Shown here: one piece after another, positions 57,801-64,000 of the stretch | Layout of the letters: every line of letters starts with the position of its first letter | How positions within the stretch are numbered: the first letter of the stretch is position 1 | DNA from: Phallus indusiatus | Lineage: Eukaryota; Basidiomycota; Agaricomycetes; Phallales; Phallaceae | NCBI GenBank assembly: GCA_027605045.1 | Contig: JAQFWX010000009.1 | Span: 744,001 to 808,000, forward strand | Direction of reading: 5' to 3' | DNA: 64,000 nt | Notes under the pieces: model-generated | Seen by the model: only the letters and a program-made list of their open reading frames with translations | What the model was told of the DNA's origin: nothing | Databases searched by the model: none | Position numbers and translations under genes: made by a program

Positions 57801-60800
57801 TAGATGGGCTCCATAGCCCCAGCAAACCCCCACAGCCCAAACGGCAAGGGCATGCCCTCAACGCCGCAAGCGGCACCGTTGTTATGAGAATCACGTGCTC
57901 AAATCTAATCTAATCTCGAATCAAATCGAATTAGTATCCGGATGTCTGTCATGTTGACTACGCATCCCTGAAGGGGGAACATCAATTATTAAAAAAAGAA
58001 AAAAAAATATATTTTCTTTCATCCGAATCCCTGAAGGCGGGGAAATTTGACCCTGCTTTTTTCAATTAGATTAATTTTATGTCGTTCAGGGCTTGTTCAT
58101 CCCACAAGCCACGCGATAGGGATATGGCCAAGTCTTGCGTTTCTTTACGGTTCATACCTGCAACTGCATTGCTTTCTACATACATATGTATGTACAGGGC
58201 TTTTCACATCATCGTATGATACACTTATTTATAGCTAGTAATCATGATCGTACTACATAAATACCAAATGAATAGCCCTCTTCATCTTTGCACAGGATCA
58301 TAGATCCGACAGCCCCCAGCAGCCCCTTTTGTGTCTCGGGCACGTTTATTCCGCGTTTTTGCTTGCGGAGCGAAGCGGATGCTTATAGCGTATCCACATG
58401 ATTTTAGACGGTTTAGACGGTTTCCCGCTTGTGACTCTTCTTTGACATGCTGTCTTAGATCATAATCTGTTTATCTACTAGCACTTATCTATATTCGATT
58501 CTGTAGTACATGGCATACGTAGATATGCAATCGACAAATTAAGTGGTATATTCAAATTGATCTCTTCATGGAAATCTTTCGCGTTGATCGATCTGTCGCA
58601 TACCGATTTGAGCGAGACATTACTGGTTTAATAGAGCTTTAACAAATTTCAAAAAAAAAGTAAACAGTAAAAAACAGTAACTTTTCATCAGATTTCCAAT
58701 TCAATAGGAAAAACTATGTTTCGACATCGGACGAACGCTTTACCGGGCACTCCGGATCTACATCAAGAAATGGAGTCAAAAAAAAGATGCATACTAGTAG
58801 CATTGATGACAAATTACGTTATAAGGGTATGTCACTTGAATTTCAAATCGTCTCTGTAAATTTCATCGATACCCTGGTCTGCCATGCACTTCCGGAAGGC
58901 TGTGTTGCTAACGATTTGATATTGAAAAAAGTAACATTCTTGATTCCCATCTGCGAATCATATCTATTATCTCGGGAAAAAAGGAGTCATATCTCACAGA
59001 AGAGAAGATCCTAATACGCGGACCAATAAGCATGCATACAAATCGCTATAAGTGTACAGTGCTTCGCGTTCTTTTCTTCAAATTCGGATTTCGGATTCTT
59101 TTGGAGCTTTCCGATGTACACCACACACCCAGCTGGTCACCTTCTATACTGAGAATGAAAGGTTAATTAATTTAAAATTGTTCATCTTATGAAAACCGTT
59201 CCTTTTTCTTGTGAATTACGAAAAATCAATTGAGTCATGTTTGGAATTCTTATGGTGTCCTCAGTGAAAATATCAATCAAGAAATGAGGGATTAAAATCG
59301 CACCATATTTATCAATGGAGATTACAAGGAGTAATGGTGTAAAGCTCAAATAGCCAAGAAAGGGCTTCAGATTCATCCTAATGACGTGATGTCAGATAAT
59401 AGGGTTACACGACTCTTGCCCAGAAAAAGGAAGGTCTTGTTGACCATCGCAATATGCCACGACAGCAAGTGGTCTAGCTTTTGTTCCAGTTCGCCGTTGC
59501 TAATAATGGTTAGCGAAACGCTGCATTCTATTACAGACCCTGAATTTCTCGCCACATGGGATTGAGACCCTGCATGTATATGGTCGATAACAGTGCGTGA
59601 CGCTCTCACCCGCAGCGCCAATTTTACTTGGATGACCATAGGAAAAGCTTAAATCGTAAATATAGACCTTTCTTTTCCCATTATGAGAAAAAAAGACGAA
59701 AATTCTACTACCTTACCCCGGTTTGACACGGTTTTGGCAATGATTGGATGGCAAATGTAGATAATTATGCCGTTGAAGGGCAGTGAACATGTCATACCAC
59801 CATGCATTGATCATGTAGATCTCCGCTCCACACATCTCCTGAACGTGATCATTCCCGTGATATTGTTTCAGCCAGTCCAACCGAAAATTGACTAATACTC
59901 ACGATTCGGGGAACTCGTAGTGCGATTCATCATTCACGAATGAGCGAGGTCAGGTTATATAAGAAGACGTCTTTTCATTTGGGCTACCTGTTGCATTCAT
60001 GGAAGCGTCAGAACCCATTCATAACTCAAATGAGATGTACGTGTTCCAAAGGATGCGTAATCATAGGTATATTCGCAATGGCTGGTTGCCTCTTCTTTTA
60101 GGCGCTTCCATTGTTAGCAGCGGCGAATTGTCTTGGGAAATGCTCGCAAAAGAGGGAAAAAAGGCAGGGAAAAGGCTCAAAAGGTGATGACCCTGTCATA
60201 GAGGTCCAACGCTGCACTATTTGGTCCATCAAAATTAAAAGAACGGGGGGGTTTGAGTACCTTTCCCCCTCTCTCGTCTAGACTCGGTAAGGTGAAGTTC
60301 GAACTAATCGTCTATAAAAAGCAGATCAGGAACGAGTTACAAAAAAATTATTCAGGAAGGAAGGAATCAGGTTCTCCTGAGCGGTATCCGAATATTTCGA
60401 AACGATTTTGGCTGTTTTGTTTTTCAAAATTCCTACTCAAGTTGCTCCCGTTCCACTTGAGATAAACAAAAATGGCACGATTTTTGCTAGGGTTTTAATT
60501 TGCATCCGGATGTGCGATGGACGTTTACACAGAGTGCGGGACTTGTGCCTAAGTAGTATGGTGAAGCCATATCGATATCGGCTAAACACCATCGTTAGCC
60601 AAGAGAATTCAGAATTCAGACCATCAGTTAAGTGCCGTATATATCTAATTACATACTTACAATCGTACACGAGTATATCCACACGTCAACGAAATTCATA
60701 AACTTTAATTATAAATAAACGCCATTGAAGCGCGAGCGCGGACGGACACTTCAGCCGTGGAACTTAGAAGAAGAAGAGTTAGCGACATCAAGGCACGCCA

Positions 60801-63800
60801 AACAAAAGAAAAGTTGAAAAAGTAATGGTCACTTTATAAAAGGATGCACGATTCTATGAGTGGTTACGCCTGGTGTACATATGTCCACCTAGGATTATGG
60901 CGGACCACCAAGTTCCTTGTATGTAACCGTTCCTCATTGAATTTAGTTCGTTTTTTCCCCAAACCCTACTGGAACGGAAACCAGTCTCAAGGTCTGTGAA
61001 GATTTTGTCGATATGGAAGATTGCCTTACCTGTCACGGTGCCCCTGCCATCTGTCTTATTTGTATGCATCTTTCCTTCCCTATCAAGAAGTCAATTTTCT
61101 CCCAAGCCCATATCCCATGCAAAGACATTTCCGATCCACTGATCCATCCTTTAATAGGAAAATATGTGACTTAGATTCCATACAGTGACATGAACTTATT
61201 GATAAACCTGAATGAGTATTCCAGACGACCCTTAATAGTAATAACGGGAAAAAGAATGTCAAACAAAACGATGCACAGACAATGTTAGGCTTATTTTAAA
61301 CATACGTTGATTGATTGATTAAAACCTCAAGCCAGGAAATTCATCACATCGACTGGCTTGTACTTATCGTCCGACCTCGGTAACCTGAAATTCGAACTAA
61401 TCACATGAGGCATTAATATTAAATGAATGGTAGCTCATCTCCCAACCTTTTAAGTCCGATAATCTTAAGGGTTCGTTTTATATCACTTTAGAACCTTGAC
61501 AAACGCGTTTTAGGCGCATTCATGTAGTGGTGGACATGATGGCGGTTGTCCTGATCCGGTCTGGCAGTTTGGTAAATGAGAGACGCTCTCGCCATGTGAT
61601 TATCGTAGAAACAAATTGCAATTAATGGCACTATATGTATACACATATAGATCATGGAAAAAAAATGATAAATAATATAATGCGTATGACAGCGGAAGAA
61701 AGGAGTCATACATTTCGTCGTAGACTTTAAGGAACCGTGAATTCGAGTAATAGAGATCCTTTGAATTACACGTTATTCACGTTGCTGCCAAAGAAATATT
61801 TTCATGTTTCAGCTGGGAAAGGTAACTGATTCCCAATTTTGTCGATTGCTGGCGGGTGATCTGTTAAATCACATATGAGACTAAAAGTTGGCAAATTCTC
61901 GTCAGTCATAGTGGGAATAGGGAAAATGGTGCCACTACGATGCGATCCTAGGCCCGATTTGGGCACAGGGGGATAGAAGTTTGTTATATACGTTTTTCGG
62001 GCAGGTTTTTCGGGAAACTTGTTACCATACAGATGGGAGCTGGCCTGGGTTGGAAGAAGTCGGGTGGTTATTTCACAAAGATCCGAGCAGGGTTTTGAAA
62101 AAAGCCTTACAACTCCCTCGAGACGTGGAATTATTTCCCTTTTTTTCTTGGCGTACCGCAGTAATTTGGAAGCCAATACGAGTATGAATATGGCACGCCA
62201 GAGATAATCCCGCGTGGAGTGCTCATTAATGGTCTATAATTTGAGCTCTACTTTGCCGCCGACAATAGCGCAACATCCCTAGGGCCATCGCCTTATGGCA
62301 TCGACATATTCCTGAACTGATGATTGTTAGGATGTTACTGGTGCGCATCCCATACGAAGACATACAGAAATTTACCGGAGCTGTGCCACGAGGGTAAAGG
62401 GTTCCTTATATAGGAACGGCATATGTGATTAATGTCGAGACGCGGAATTAAAAGAGTTAAGAAAGCGAGCAAGTACTATTAATCCCAGCACGACGGCGTG
62501 TGGGAAGCACCTCCCTTTTTCTGATATTGCTTGACATCGTTACCACTGCTACCGCATCCGATTTGATCATGCGTTTTCGCCACGCAGCCCGGCGCTTGAT
62601 TTCGAAGCTCAAGAAAACGCAAATAAGCGAATATATAATTAGGAAGGAAAACCACCTAAGGTCTAGATCAATCTGGGGTTGCGCAATTGCTGGATAATTC
62701 CTGGGTAAATTGCCCTGAAACACAGCTTGGTGCAATCCGTGAGAGGATAGTCTAAATATTGAACAGATGCATACCATGAGAACATGATATCGAAGGCAGT
62801 AGTTCAACCATCAAGGATCATGCAGGTTCGTATCAAATAGAAATGACATCCTATGACATCGCGTAATTTCGAAACGTTCCTTAGGGTTCTTCTGACCAAC
62901 GGGATGCTGCAGAATTCTGTATCCTGAAATGAAAACCGGTCGGTGGGTAGACAAATCGGGCATTCCTTTTATATGCATAGAGTATAGCGATAGAGTTCAA
63001 AATTACTGTTGCGCCAATTGCGCCTCTGAATCGTAACCAGATCCCGCCGATGAACCTCCGCCAGAGAGAAAAGGAGTTAAGACTGAATGATAACATCTTC
63101 ATATTGATTAGTATGGCGCTAGATTCAAAACTTTTTCAAAGTGACTTGGTAGTATAGATAGACATACCATATCTTGTTCAGCCAGATTCTGACACGCCAC
63201 GCTGTTACCGATTAAACGAGATATCCAAGCGCCTTTGTCTCTCGATAAGTTTCGAGATAATTAAGGAAGACAACGTGTTCTTGTCTGGAAGAATAGGATA
63301 CAATAACAGTAAAGAAGTCTCTGATCCTTCCGAATAGATAAGAGTTAGCTGGAAATTCACATGACGACGAAAAAAAAATCAATTAGAAGCATATCACTGA
63401 TCGAAGCTCAAAGATATTTGCCTTCTTCCTCGGAATATCATAAACATTGCCGTATCTCGGAAAACAGTGTTCGATCTCACGAGGAATTCGAAGGGACTGA
63501 CGATGGCTTTCATCACCATATGCGTACGCACATGAGTTCTGTCACTAGAATTGCCATGTCAAAAGGCCCTGGTTTATAAATTGGAAATAGAAATTCTTAC
63601 TGAAACACCATGTGAGTCCCAAAGAAAATGAAACGGAAATATGGTTCCATGCTTAAGGTATAACGCGTGCATTATGCGGTGTCATTGACTTTTCGACCTA
63701 TTGGGAGAAAGTAAAACCGGTATGGACAGAACCGGATTCGTGCTTCTTCCACGAGAACGAGACTGTATTTGGAACCCAAATGAGCCAATGATATGTGAAA

Positions 63801-64000
63801 TTTATATATTTCGAGGACTTTGAGTATCATTTCCGACGTCCGACTCGTTTTGCCAGGCGACGACCCTTTTGAGTATTATCTTGGTAATTTGACACCTTGA
63901 TGGATGGGACATTGTCTCAGTTGAAGCATCCAAGAATGACATATATATATACCCTAGAAAATACTCTCATAATCCAAATGACACGGGGAAGAAACGTAAG
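48842..64000. other. Gene desert to the window end
   Basis: About 15 kb on which I can support no gene. The longest frames are 90-124 codons (for example 51613-51963 on the plus strand and 61802-62176 on the minus strand), show no motifs and have no splice-compatible partners. T or A homopolymer runs of 9-12 bases are common, and CATA/ATAC microsatellites occur near 57108. No tRNA, rRNA, CRISPR-like array or retroelement core was recognised. A small inverted repeat lies at 54186-54257. Confidence 0.45.
54186..54257. repeat. Short imperfect inverted repeat
   Basis: AGCGAACGTT (54186-54195) and AATTATT (54203-54209) are matched in reverse by AATAATTAACGTTCGCT (54241-54257), giving a 17-bp stem with a 7-base bulge and a 31-base loop. 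It could be the footprint of a small element or chance. Confidence 0.5.

Noticed and set aside
61802..62176. 124-codon minus-strand frame, longest in the distal desert
   Set aside because: No recognisable motif, no splice-compatible neighbours and composition like the surrounding DNA.

Overview
The window looks like genomic DNA of a basidiomycete fungus, most likely an agaricomycete. The evidence is genes broken by many introns of about 50-90 bases with GTAAGT/GTATGT-type donors, DUF6535 multi-membrane proteins, an F-box/LRR relic, tandem cytochrome P450s, Ty3/gypsy retroelements, and orthologues of the fungal co-repressor Cyc8/Ssn6 and of Erf4. The lineage below that level cannot be read from the sequence. 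No database search was run; all family calls come from motifs recognised by eye. Exon limits were set by hand from splice signals and frame continuity.

Layout. Bases 1-1490 hold a truncated gag fragment, a 16-bp tandem repeat and unexplained flank. Bases 1491-8679 are a gypsy-type element on the minus strand (LTR, gag, pol, LTR). Its two LTRs are unlike each other and it has no target-site duplication, so it looks like a recombination product rather than a simple insertion. Its outer LTR cuts off the 3' part of a DUF6535 gene (8402-11301). A decayed F-box gene follows (11695-13137), then an intact DUF6535 paralogue (14059-17420). Next are two genes sharing an odd C-terminal zinc-finger signature (18788-20744 and 22255-25374), two tandem P450 genes (26013-28184 and 28829-31047), an Erf4-domain gene (32185-34282) and a very large CYC8/SSN6 orthologue (35550-42125). 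Every supportable gene is on the minus strand.

From about 42.2 kb to the end of the window I see almost no coding sequence. This 21-kb stretch holds microsatellites, one diverged tandem duplication with a period near 680 bp (45920-47190) and one weak ORF.

How the genes fit together. CYC8 is a housekeeping transcription co-repressor. The Erf4-domain protein should act with a DHHC enzyme in protein palmitoylation. The P450 pair and the DUF6535 pair are local duplications typical of fast-evolving fungal accessory families. Nothing shows that these neighbours share a pathway. The most unusual observations are: two LTR copies that give the same C-terminal peptide to two unrelated reading frames; the paired zinc-finger genes with a C-x2-C, VxR, H-x4-H pattern; a conserved block just upstream of both P450 starts; and the abrupt change from a one-strand gene array to a gene desert.
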